Origin: VAZQ01 sp963739175
GTDB lineage: Bacteria; Pseudomonadota; Alphaproteobacteria; Rhizobiales; Xanthobacteraceae
Assembly: GCA_963739175.1 (NCBI GenBank)
Contig: CAVTZH010000002.1
Location: 44,335 to 108,334 of the forward strand
Length of the DNA: 64,000 nt
Reading direction: 5' to 3'
In this document: one piece after another, positions 40,839 through 49,575 of the stretch
Numbering within the stretch: position 1 is the stretch's first letter
How the letters are laid out: every line of letters starts with the position of its first letter
The notes under the pieces: generated by a model
Told to the model about the DNA's origin: nothing
The model's database searches: none
The model's input: only the letters and a program-made list of their open reading frames with translations
Position numbers and translations under genes: made by a program

Positions 40839-40890
40839 CACAACCTCCCCGAAATTTTTCTTTCACTTGGATTGGCTCTATCCTCCGCTC

Positions 40891-40950
40891 ATTCCCGCGC
40901 ACGCGGGAATCCAGTCTTGATTTAAACTGGGTCCCCGCTTCCGCGGGGAC
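40891..40950. repeat. pair of short intergenic palindromes
   Basis: ATTCCCGCG-CA-CGCGGGAAT (40891-40910) and GTCCCCGC-TTCC-GCGGGGAC (40931-40950) stand 20 bases apart. A 15-base piece of the second, CGCGGGGACGAGCGG (40942-40956), recurs exactly at 23272-23286, so it is a dispersed element. Confidence 0.75.
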
Positions 40951-41002
40951 GAGCGGATGATAGAACGAGTTGATCCAATCAGAACCGTTCTCGTCGCATA
41001 AA

Positions 41003-41977
41003 TCAATGCAGGCGCGGCGCCTTCAGGAAGCGCCGCCGGTCGGCGGACGGGACGCGCAGCTCGAAAGTCTTGCCGTCGCGATAGACGGTGAGCGGCACGT
41101 CGACGCCGGCATCGCCTTGCGCCCAGATGCGGCGGAACAGGCCGGCGAGATCGCTGACCTCGGTGCCGCCGACCGCAAGCACGACGTCGCCGGTGCGCAG
41201 ATCGGCCTTGCGCGCCGGACCGCGGTTCGACATGCCGACCACCACGACGCGGTCGTTGACCTCGGTCGCATAGAGCCCGAGCCACGGCCGCGGCGGCTGG
41301 TTGCGGCGGCCGAGCGTCAGCAGGTCATCGTAGATCGGTTTCAGCAGGTCGATCGGCACCACCATGTTGAGATGCTCGGTGCCCTGCTCGCGCGGCTGCT
41401 CGAGCTGCAGCGAGCCGATGCCTTGGAGATCGCCGCGCGCGCCGATCAGCGCGGTGCCGCCCCAATTGGGATGCGCCGGCGCGGTGAAGATCGCCTCGTC
41501 GAGCACGTATTCCCAGTAGCCGGCGAATTCCTGCCGTGCGGCGACGCGCGCCGCCACCGAATGGTGCCGCCCGCCGGCGCCGCCGACCACCACGCGCTCG
41601 CCGACCTGCAGCGCGCCCGACTGCCCCATCGGGATCGGTTCGAGGTCGATGCGCGCGAGCGCCTGCACCAGGCCGAAGCCGGTTTCCTGGTCGTAGCCGA
41701 GCACGTGCCCGGGCGCGACGCGGCCGTCGCTGAAGGTGAGCCAGATCTGCTCGGCTTCGGTGATGAGATAGCCGATGGTGAGGACGACGCCGCCTTCGCG
41801 GATCAAGACGCCGTTGCCGGCGCGCTCGGTGCCGAGCGTCTCGGCGGAGAATGCGTCGGGCGGCACGATCGAGCGAATGCCGACGACGGCGCCCAGCGCA
41901 CGATCAAGATCGTAGTCGTAGTCCTCCGGTTTCGGCTGCGCACCGGCCGGCACCGTCCAGTCAGGCAGTCGTGACAT
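41003..41977 (-). CDS. HtrA-like (S1C) protein with PDZ domain, catalytic residues missing
   Basis: A 324-residue protein starting MSRLPDWTVPAG without a signal peptide. It follows the HtrA fold: GNGVLIREGGVVLTIGYLIT, SDGRVAPGHVLGYDQETGFGL, then a PDZ domain (WLGLYATEVNDRVVVVGM, GDVVLAVGGTEVSDLAGLFR). In proteases the segments are xxTNHHVI, TDLAL and GNSGG; here they read TIGYLI, TGFGL and NWGGT, so histidine, aspartate and serine are all replaced. It is therefore probably a non-proteolytic chaperone or binding protein. Confidence 0.82.
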   Translation of the reverse strand: MSRLPDWTVPAGAQPKPEDYDYDLDRALGAVVGIRSIVPPDAFSAETLGTERAGNGVLIREGGVVLTIGYLITEAEQIWLTFSDGRVAPGHVLGYDQETGFGLVQALARIDLEPIPMGQSGALQVGERVVVGGAGGRHHSVAARVAARQEFAGYWEYVLDEAIFTAPAHPNWGGTALIGARGDLQGIGSLQLEQPREQGTEHLNMVVPIDLLKPIYDDLLTLGRRNQPPRPWLGLYATEVNDRVVVVGMSNRGPARKADLRTGDVVLAVGGTEVSDLAGLFRRIWAQGDAGVDVPLTVYRDGKTFELRVPSADRRRFLKAPRLH

Positions 41978-42215
41978 GATCCGAAACTCCTCAAGCCGCC
42001 GAGCCCGGCGCTCACCGTTACGATCGCTCTGTGCAGGCGAGCAGACGCTGCGAAGCTAACACCTCCGAAGGGTCAATTCGACCCCTGGGCCAAGGGTGCT
42101 CCAACGGAAATACGATGAACAATTTGAAAGGTTTCGAGACCGAGGCTGGCGGTCCATGGGAGCGGGTAGACAAGCAGACAAGTTGCCTAATTGTAGAATT
42201 GGGGATGCAGGAGAA

Positions 42216-42292
42216 TGGTACAGCTGGGTGGACTCGAACCACCGGCCTCCGGTTCCACAGACCGGCGCTCTAACCAACTGAGCTACAGCTGC
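42216..42292 (-). tRNA. tRNA-His (anticodon GUG)
   Basis: Reading the minus strand, a seven-base acceptor stem (GCAGCTG with CAGCTGT), a D arm (GCTC-AGTTGGTTA-GAGC), an anticodon loop CTGTGGA with anticodon GTG, a variable loop and a T arm (GGTGG-TTCGAGT-CCACC) are all present. The encoded end is ACCA. There is no G before G1, position 72 is U and position 73 is A, the form described for alphaproteobacterial tRNA-His, rather than G-1 with C73. Confidence 0.95.
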
Positions 42293-42413
42293 ACAGATAC
42301 GTGCGATATTGCTCGCAGAGCGGTCCGAACCTAGGAGCCAGCCTCACGTTTGGCAAGCCCGGTGCGCGCCACCCACTGCTTGGTAGCACCGCCATGTCTT
42401 TTCGTTCAAATGC

Positions 42414-42445
42414 AAAAAAGCCCGGGTGGTGAACCCGGGCTTTCT
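42414..42445. terminator. intrinsic terminator downstream of the phasin gene
   Basis: AAGCCCGGG (42419-42427 in plus-strand terms GCCCGGG) pairs with CCCGGGCTT around a short loop. On the minus strand it ends in a run of T residues (plus-strand A at 42414-42419), so it terminates phasin transcription, 28 bases beyond its stop, ahead of the tRNA-His gene. Confidence 0.85.
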
Positions 42446-42473
42446 GTGACGGCGATCACACGATCGGGGGTCG

Positions 42474-42983
42474 TCAGCCGACCTTGGAGAAGGCCTTGGT
42501 GACGCTGTCCTTGATCGGCTCGGCGGTCTCGGTCGCCATTTTCTGGGCCAGGGCCGCGAGGTCCTTGGTCTGCGCGGTGACCGCCTCGAACTGCTTGCGC
42601 GCATGCGCAGTCGAGAGCTCGATCACCTCCGAATAGGACTTCACCGACATCAGCTCGGTGTAGAAGTCGAACGCGGCATTGGTGTTGGCGCGGGTGGCCT
42701 CGATCAGCTTTTGACCGTAGTCGGCGGCGCCCTTGGCGGCGTTGGCGTAGGTGTCCTCGAGCACGTCGGTCGCCTCTTCGGCGGCGGCCTTCATCTTCTC
42801 GTAGGTCTCTTTCGCCTGCGAAGCGCCCTTTTCCGCGAATTCGCGGAACGCGGCGGGGACTTCCATCTTGGGCATCTCAAAGTTCGGGATTTCGAACTTC
42901 GGAAACTCAAACGCGGACGCGGCGGGGCCGGGAATTGCGGGCTTCGCTTTGCTGCGCGGGTTGCTGTGAGTGGCCTCAGACAT
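42474..42983 (-). CDS. phasin family protein
   Basis: A 169-residue protein with a short flexible N-terminus (SNPRSKAKPAIPGP), an amphipathic FEFPKFEIPNFEMPKMEVP segment, and the phasin helical core (AFREFAEKGASQAKETYEKMKAAAEEATDVLEDTYANAAKGAADYGQKLIE, DFYTELMSVKSYSEVIELSTAHARKQFEAV). Phasins coat polyhydroxyalkanoate granules and control their size. It has its own terminator and a candidate PhaR-type operator upstream (43156-43184). It begins at 42983. Confidence 0.93.
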   Translation of the reverse strand: MSEATHSNPRSKAKPAIPGPAASAFEFPKFEIPNFEMPKMEVPAAFREFAEKGASQAKETYEKMKAAAEEATDVLEDTYANAAKGAADYGQKLIEATRANTNAAFDFYTELMSVKSYSEVIELSTAHARKQFEAVTAQTKDLAALAQKMATETAEPIKDSVTKAFSKVG

Positions 42984-43155
42984 ACAATCGATCCTTCCCT
43001 TCGACCGTTAATGGGCGGCGCTGGGACACTTTTTGTGGACCCTGCCGCCCGGCGTCGGTCCGTGTCGTATTCCGCATTCCAATGGCCGGCCTGCTACCCG
43101 TTGCGATGCCTAATCAGGCAGCAGCCTCTGAATTAGAATATGGCACAAGTTTTGG

Positions 43156-43184
43156 TGCAATGCAATATAAAATATTGCGATGCA
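43156..43184. promoter_or_regulatory. palindromic operator with two TGC-N3-GCA boxes
   Basis: Arms TGCAATGCAATAT (43156-43168) and ATATTGCGATGCA (43172-43184) are imperfect inverted repeats around AAA. Each contains TGC-N3-GCA, the core of sites reported for the polyhydroxyalkanoate regulator PhaR. The site lies 173 bases upstream of the phasin start and 172 bases upstream of the kinase. The rest of the 372-base gap (42984-43355) shows nothing else I can support. Confidence 0.45.
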
Positions 43185-43355
43185 CAATAAGCTATTTTGA
43201 TGGGCAGGTGGTGACCGGCAGCACGCGGCGGCCCGGATGCTGCCGCCAAGCCCTTGGAAAAGTTAAGGTTATCACCGCTTTACCAGCGCCACCCGGGGCC
43301 CCGGCGTGGACGCTGCGGAAGCCCCCGACTAGTAAGAAACCATTAAGGACGCTGC

Positions 43356-46251
43356 ATGCCGGCCCCTTCGCCGGCGCAACGGTGGGCGATGATTGGCTGG
43401 CTGCACGACCCGCGCCTGAAGCCGCTTGGCGCTCCGCCCATCGCCGGCATGGCTGTGGTCGCCCGACGCCACGCACGTGCTGTGGTCCAATCCGACCGGC
43501 GCCGCGATCTTCGGCGCGCCGACGCCGGCCGCGCTTTCCGTCCGCACCTTCGACCGCACGCAACGCGCCGCCGCCGAGGTCGCGCGCATCGCCGACACGC
43601 TGCGCAGCGATGGTGCGGTGCGGCTTGAGCGGCTGCGCGGCTTCGGCGCGGCGATGGGCCGCCCGCTGACCTGCGCGTGCGCACGGATCACCCTCGCCGA
43701 CGGCGCAACGGGCGTGCTGATCGCCGCGGTCGAGCGCGTCGGGCCGGAGCTTTCGCTTGCGGAGCGCGTGGCGCGATTGCTCGCGGCGAACGTCGAGCCG
43801 GTTGCGGTGTTCGACGACGACGGCGCGCTCATCGGCGCGACCGCGGCGGCGCGGCGATCGATCGACGAGAACGTGTCGCTCGACGCGGTCGGCGAGATGA
43901 TCCAGATCGATCGTATCCAGGAGCCCGCGGTGTGGGTCGCAACGCTCCGCAAGAATTCCGTCCCGCGCGCAGCGGCAACACCGGTTGCAGCAACGACCGC
44001 GCCCGCACCCGTGCCGGCTCCGATGCCCCTGCCCGTCCCTGAACCGCTGCCGCCTGAGCCGGCGCCCGCGATCGCGGCTACGCCGGACGACACGCCGCCT
44101 GCCGCGCAACCGGAGCTGTTTCCCGAATTGCCGCCGCCACCTCCGCCGCCGGCGTCTGCCGCCGCCATGGAGGAGCACCGCCGTCCGCTGCGCTTCGTCT
44201 GGCAGATGGATCCGGAGGGCCGCTTCGCCATCGACTCCGCCGAGTTCCTCACGATCATGGGACCGCGGACCGCGGCGCTGATCGGCCAGCCCTGGCCGTT
44301 CATCGCGTCGGTGACCCATCTCGATCCCGCAGGCGAGGTCGCGCGCGCGATCGCCACGCGCGCCACCTGGAGCGGCGTGTCGGTCGCCTGGCGCGTCGAC
44401 GGCAGCAACGAGCGGCTTGCGGTCGAACTGTCGGGCCTGCCGGTGTTCGACCGCGAGCGCGCCTATCGCGGCTATCGCGGTTTTGGCGTGTGCCGCGACG
44501 TCGCACATCTGAACGTGATTGCGCGCGAACGCCAGGGCGCGGTCGTCGAAGTGCTGCCGGTCGTGACGGCGCCGCCCACCATCACATCGTCGGACGTCCG
44601 GCCGGAGGACGCGCCGGGCCTGACGCCGGTCGAACGCTACGCCTTCAACGAGCTCTCGCGCCAGCTCACGCAACGCATCAATGAAGCCGATGCGCGCGCG
44701 CAGCTGACCGCCAACACCAATGTGCCGCCGGCGGCGCAGGGCACACCCGCCATCGACGGGCCGCGCGACACCGAGCCGGCGACCGCGGATCAGACGCGGC
44801 CGTTCCTCGACCGGCTGCCGATCGGCGTGCTGGTCTATCGGCTGAGCGACTTGCTGTACGCCAACAAGCCGTTCCTGGACTGGGCCGGCAGCGACAGCCT
44901 GGACGCGCTGGCGGAAGCGGGCGGGCTCGACAGCCTGATGATCGAATCCGGCGACATCGATATCGAGGAGGGCGGCCGCAAAGCGTTCTCGATCGCGAGC
45001 CTCAACGACGAGAACAACGTCGCCGAGGCGCGGCTGCTGCAGGTGCCGTGGGACGGCGAGTTGGCGTTCGCGCTCCTGACCATGCCGCCAAGCGAGGATG
45101 CCGCCACCAGAGCATTGCTCGACGCGGCGCGCGCGCAGGCGAGCGAGCTCAGCGCGATCCTCGATACGGCGACCGACGGCGTGATCGTGCTCGACCGCGC
45201 GGCGCGCATCGTGTCGGGAAACCGCAGCGCGCAGGCGCTGTTCGGCTACGACGCGGCCGAGCTCGAGGGAAAAATCTTCGCCGAACTGTTCGCGCCGGAA
45301 AGCATCGGCACCGCCGTCGATTATCTTGAGCGGCTGCAAGGGACGGGCGGCGCGGCGCCGATCAACGACGGCAGCGAGATCATCGGACGCGAACGGCGCG
45401 GCGGCCTGATCCCGCTGTTCATGACCATGGGCCGGCTCGGCGACGACGGCGGCAGATACTGCGCGGTGTTCCGCGACATCACGCCGTGGAAGAAGGCGGA
45501 GGAGGAGCTGATCGCGGCGCGGCGCGACGCCGAGCGCGCGTCGTCGGCGAAGTCGGATTTCCTCGCCAAGGTCAGCCACGAGATCCGCACGCCGCTCAAC
45601 GCCATCATCGGCTTCTCGGAGGTGATGACGGAGGAGCGCTTCGGCCCGATCGGCAACGAGCGCTATCGGCAATATCTCAAAGACATCCACGCCTCGGGCA
45701 GCCATCTGATCTCGCTGATCAACGACCTGCTCGATCTCTCCAAGATCGAGGCCGGCAAGCTCGAGCTCACCTTCGCCAGCGTCTCGCTCAACGAGCTGAC
45801 GCAGCAATGCGTCGCGATCATGCAGCCGCAGGCCAACCGCGAGCGCGTCATCATCCGCACCTCGCTGTCGCCGCGGCTGCCGCCGGTGATGGCAGATGCG
45901 CGCTCGGTGCGCCAGATCGTGCTCAATCTGGTTTCGAACTCGATCAAGTTCACGGCCGCGGGCGGGCAGGTGATCGTCTCGACCGCGATGTCCGACGCCG
46001 GCGAGGTGGTGCTGCGCGTGCGCGACACCGGCATCGGCATGAACGAGCAGGACCTCGCGACCGCGCTCGAACCGTTCCGTCAGGTCGCGACCACGACGCG
46101 CGGGCGCGCCGGCGGCACCGGCCTCGGGCTGCCGCTGACCAAGGCGCTGGCCGAAGCCAACCAGGCGACGTTCCAGATCAAGAGCAAGCCGAGCGAGGGG
46201 ACGCTGATCGAAATCGCGTTCCCGGGCGCGCGATTGCTGGCGGCACAGTAG
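43356..46251 (+). CDS. PAS domain sensor histidine kinase (PdhS/PleC-like), probable frameshift at N-terminus
   Basis: A kinase of about 965 codons. ATG 43356 has an AAGGA site, but its frame must change near 43420-43440 to join WLWSPDATHVLWSNPTGAAIFG. After a proline-rich linker come PAS segments (about 720-790 bases before the H-box, GVIVLDRAARIVSGNRSAQALFGYDAAEL), the phosphoacceptor box KVSHEIRTPLNAIIGFSEVM (His near residue 718 counting from 43426), and the ATPase motifs NLVSNSIKFT, DTGIGM and GTGLGLPLTK. This pattern is that of PdhS/PleC-family kinases of the alphaproteobacterial cell cycle. No partner regulator adjoins. Confidence 0.85.
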
Positions 46252-46319
46252 TCGGAGACGAGGGGCGCGTGACGATCGTCCGATGGCGCAGCCGGCGCTG
46301 ATTCGCGCGGATGCGTGGG

Positions 46320-46643
46320 TTACTTCTTGCTCTTGGCGTCGAGAGCGCGGGCATCGCGCCGCATTTCAAGGCAGGTCAGCAGCTCCGTATAGGTGCCGGG
46401 CGTGCCGGTGGTCGTCAGCTGGTAGCAGCCCGTGCGGTCACCTGCGGGGAAGCTGGTCCACTGCTTCACCAGCGATTCGCGCGCCGCCTGCTCGCTCCTG
46501 CGGCAACTGTCGACATCCTGGGCGCCTGTGGTACCGGCCGCCGCCGCCTTACAGCTCGGTCCGACGTCGATCGTGGGAACGCCGCCCTGCGCGGTCGCGG
46601 TGTCGACCGAGCCGAGCGAGAGAATGAGAAGAAGCGACTTCAT
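46320..46643 (-). CDS. small secreted cysteine-containing protein
   Basis: A 107-residue protein with a signal peptide (MKSLLLILSLGSVDTATAQGG) and four cysteines in the mature chain (PSCK, DSCR, TGCYQ, LTCLEM), probably forming two disulfides. The C-terminus is basic. Similar small proteins are common in Bradyrhizobium relatives; the function is unknown. It is convergent with the kinase gene and separated by 68 bases. Confidence 0.65.
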   Translation of the reverse strand: MKSLLLILSLGSVDTATAQGGVPTIDVGPSCKAAAAGTTGAQDVDSCRRSEQAARESLVKQWTSFPAGDRTGCYQLTTTGTPGTYTELLTCLEMRRDARALDAKSKK

Positions 46644-46744
46644 GGTTGTTTCCGATCGTTCGACTCGATCCGCTCCAATGCGCGGTAGCTGGCACGCGTG
46701 ACCAAAGATACTCCCGATTCCTGCCCATTGTAAGAGCAGCAAGC

Positions 46745-46767
46745 AGCCCCGGCGCATCGCCGGGGCT
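46745..46767. terminator. GC-rich hairpin downstream of the molybdenum hydroxylase gene
   Basis: AGCCCCGGCG and CGCCGGGGCT form a ten-base-pair stem with a CAT loop, 28 bases after the stop of the gene at 46795 on the minus strand. It may end that transcript, but no T run follows. Confidence 0.45.
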
Positions 46768-46794
46768 TCTGCATCGTGTCGGAGACAACTGCCC

Positions 46795-49026
46795 TCAGCC
46801 GAGCGCGGCCTTCACCCGCTCGGGCGTGAACGGCGCGTGCCGCAGCCGCACGCCGGCAAGCCGCGCCAGCGCATTGCCGATCGCGGGCGCCACCAGCGGC
46901 GTGGCCATCTGGCCGACGCCGGTCGGCACATTGTCGCTCGCGATCAGCTCGATGTGCATCGCCGGCACCTCGTTCAGGCGCGGCACGCGGTAGTCGTAGA
47001 AGTTCGACTGCTGCACCACGCCGTCCTTGATGGTGACGCGCTCGCTCAATGCAACGCCGAGGCCGTAGACAATGCTGCTCTCGGTCTGCGCCACCACATT
47101 GTCGGGCTGGACCGCGATGCCGCAGTCGATCGTGCACCAAAAGTCGTGCACCGCGATCTGGCCGCTCGTCCGGTCGACCGAGATCTCCGCGATGCCCGCC
47201 ACCTGCGTGCCGGAGTAGTCAATGTAGGTAATCCCGAGCGCGCGGCCGGCCGGGCGTGCGCGCCCCCAGTCCGCCATCTGCGCCACCCGCTCGACGATCT
47301 TCGTTGCGCGTGGGTTCTTGGCCAGCATGTCGAGCCGGAACTTCAGCGGATCGATGCCGCGTCCGCCCGCGACTTCGTCCATGAAGGACTCGGTCGCAAA
47401 CTTGTTGGCGATGAAGCCGATGCCGCGCAACGGCGCGGTGCGCACGCCGGTGTCCTGATAGAGCTGCTCGACCAGCTGGTTGGGCACGTCGTAGCCGGCA
47501 AGCTCGGTGCCGGCCATCAGGATGCCGTCGCGGCGCTTGTTGGCTTCGTAGCGCACCGGATCGAAGAACGGCGTCACCCGGTCGCCGACATGGCGATGAT
47601 GCCAGGCGATGAGCCGGCTCGAACTATCGATGCCGGCGCGCAGATAGTGCGCCGACAGCGGCCGGAAGCGCCCGTTGTGGAGGTCGTCTTCGCGCGTCCA
47701 CATCACCTTCACCGGCCGGCCGGCGTCTTTCGCCAGCAGCACCGCATCGACGGTGAAGTCGGAATCGCGCGGGCCGCGCCGGCCGAAGCCGCCACCCATC
47801 AGGAAGTAGTTGAGCTTGACCCGATCGCGGCTGATGCCGAGCACCTTGGCGGTCGCTTCCTGCGCCGTGGTCGGGCTCTGCGTGCCGGTCCAGATCTCGG
47901 CGGCGTCGCCCGATGCCGACACCGATGCCACCGCGTTCAGCGGCTCCATCTGCGCGTGATAGGCGTAGTCGCTGAGATAGGTCGCATCCATCGTGGAATT
48001 GGCCTGGCTCAGCGCCGCGCGAACGTCGCCGGCCTTGAACCAGTCGGTGCTTGGCTCCTTGAGATCGCGCGCGGCCGCGGCGAAGGCCGCGAGGCCCTTG
48101 TCGCTGTCGAAGCCCCAGGCCTTGGCGGTCTTGGTCCAGGTCACCGCGCCGGTGAGCGCGCGCTTGGCATCGAACGCCGCCCACGGCGTTTCGGCGACCA
48201 CGCCGACGCCGTACGGCAGCCGCACCACCTTGATCACACCGGCGACGGCACGGGCTTTCGCGTCATTGATCTGCTCGGGTCCGGCGCCCTCGACCGGCGC
48301 GCGCAACACCGCGCCGTAGAGCATGCCGGGCAGTTGCACGTCGATCGAATATTGCGCGCGGCCGTTGACCTTGTCCGGGACGTCGACGCGCACGACGTCC
48401 TTGCCGATCAGGCGGAACTGGCTCGGGCGTTTGAGCTGATCCGGCTTGATCTCCGGCGCCTGCGCCGGGATCTCCGCGAACGCGGCGATCTCGCCGTAGC
48501 TCAGGCGCTGGCCCGACTTGGCGTGCACGACCACGCTCGGCTCGGTGGTCAGCTCTTCGACCGGGACGCCAAGCTTCTTGGCGGCATTGTCGAGCAGCAC
48601 GCGGCGCGCCTGCGCGCCGAAGATGCGCAGCGGCTGGAAATACACCCGCACCGCATTGCTGCCGGCGGTGTAGATCATGCCGTAGGCGGGATTGGCATAG
48701 AGCTTGTCGATCGGCGGCACCGGCACGATGCGCACCTTCGACCAGTCGGCGTCGAGCTCTTCGGCGAGCACGAGCGGCAGCGAGGTCATCGAGCCCTGGC
48801 CCATCTCGGTCGCCGCCGACATGATGGTGATGGTGCCGTCGGGCGCGATCGAGAGCCACGGATTGATCGCCTTGCCGACGCGTTCGCTCGCCTGCGCGGC
48901 GGCATGCGCGGCCTTGCCCGGCAGCGCGAGCGCAAACGTGAGCCCGGCGGCGCCGACCATCATCTGACGGCGGGAGATTTTGCGCGACGGGCGTATGTTA
49001 CGAGCGGAGGTTTCGAGGATGGTCAT
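46795..49026 (-). CDS. xanthine dehydrogenase family molybdopterin-binding subunit (isoquinoline oxidoreductase beta type)
   Basis: A complete 743-residue protein with a twin-arginine signal (SRRQMMVGAAGLTFALALPG). Molybdopterin-cofactor motifs include INPWLSIAPDGTITIMSAATEMGQGSMTSLPLVLAEEL, GGGFGRRGPRDSDF and TGVGQMATPLVAPAIGNAL. It has the IorB-like layout, in which the protein carries both halves of the large subunit domain. With the [2Fe-2S] protein upstream (three bases away) it forms a two-subunit periplasmic hydroxylase for an N-heterocycle or aldehyde. It is intact, unlike many genes before 43 kb. Confidence 0.9.
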   Translation of the reverse strand: MTILETSARNIRPSRKISRRQMMVGAAGLTFALALPGKAAHAAAQASERVGKAINPWLSIAPDGTITIMSAATEMGQGSMTSLPLVLAEELDADWSKVRIVPVPPIDKLYANPAYGMIYTAGSNAVRVYFQPLRIFGAQARRVLLDNAAKKLGVPVEELTTEPSVVVHAKSGQRLSYGEIAAFAEIPAQAPEIKPDQLKRPSQFRLIGKDVVRVDVPDKVNGRAQYSIDVQLPGMLYGAVLRAPVEGAGPEQINDAKARAVAGVIKVVRLPYGVGVVAETPWAAFDAKRALTGAVTWTKTAKAWGFDSDKGLAAFAAAARDLKEPSTDWFKAGDVRAALSQANSTMDATYLSDYAYHAQMEPLNAVASVSASGDAAEIWTGTQSPTTAQEATAKVLGISRDRVKLNYFLMGGGFGRRGPRDSDFTVDAVLLAKDAGRPVKVMWTREDDLHNGRFRPLSAHYLRAGIDSSSRLIAWHHRHVGDRVTPFFDPVRYEANKRRDGILMAGTELAGYDVPNQLVEQLYQDTGVRTAPLRGIGFIANKFATESFMDEVAGGRGIDPLKFRLDMLAKNPRATKIVERVAQMADWGRARPAGRALGITYIDYSGTQVAGIAEISVDRTSGQIAVHDFWCTIDCGIAVQPDNVVAQTESSIVYGLGVALSERVTIKDGVVQQSNFYDYRVPRLNEVPAMHIELIASDNVPTGVGQMATPLVAPAIGNALARLAGVRLRHAPFTPERVKAALG

Positions 49027-49029
49027 GGC

Positions 49030-49485
49030 TCAGCCCTCCCGCGCGGCGCGTTCGACCGCGCCGACGATGCGCTGATAGGTGCCGCAGCGGCAGATATTGG
49101 CGCTCATGTGCTCGACGATCTGCGCGCGGCTCGGCTTCGGCGTTTCCTTCAACAGCGCGGCCGCACTCATGATCTGGCCGGACTGGCAGTAGCCGCATTG
49201 CGGCACCTGCGCCGCCAGCCAGGCCTTCTGCAGCGGGTGGCTGGAGTCGGGCGAGAGCCCTTCGATGGTGGTCACCGATTTGCCGGCGATCTCGGACACC
49301 TGCACCTGGCACGAGAACGCGCGCTTACCGTCGACATGGATCGTGCAGGCGCCGCACAGCCCGGTGCCGCAGCCGAACTTGGTACCGGTGAGTTGCAACT
49401 GCTCGCGGATCACCCACAGCAGCGGTGTCGCCGGCGGCGCATCGCTCGATGCCGGCCGGCCATTCACGACAAAGTTTGTCGCCAT
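49030..49485 (-). CDS. (2Fe-2S)-binding protein, small subunit of molybdenum hydroxylase
   Basis: A 151-residue protein with two clusters: plant-ferredoxin-like CGTGLCGACTIHVDGK (Cys near residues 39-51) and the C-terminal fold CGYCQSGQIMSAAALL with CRCGTYQRI. This is the small subunit of xanthine dehydrogenase-type enzymes and passes electrons from the molybdenum site. It ends three bases before the large-subunit start, and a short leader separates it from the FAD monooxygenase. Confidence 0.92.
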   Translation of the reverse strand: MATNFVVNGRPASSDAPPATPLLWVIREQLQLTGTKFGCGTGLCGACTIHVDGKRAFSCQVQVSEIAGKSVTTIEGLSPDSSHPLQKAWLAAQVPQCGYCQSGQIMSAAALLKETPKPSRAQIVEHMSANICRCGTYQRIVGAVERAAREG

Positions 49486-49575
49486 TGTTTTTCCTCCCTG
49501 CGCCCGCGGCGGTGCAGGGCCGCCGCTCGGGGCCTGTTTAATACTGTTCTAAATTGATGGCAGGAACAAGAAGCC

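Noticed and set aside
46837..49557. A 906-codon plus-strand frame opposite the molybdenum hydroxylase
   Set aside because: It is long only because of high GC and the antisense of a well-supported gene; composition is biased to histidine, arginine and aspartate.
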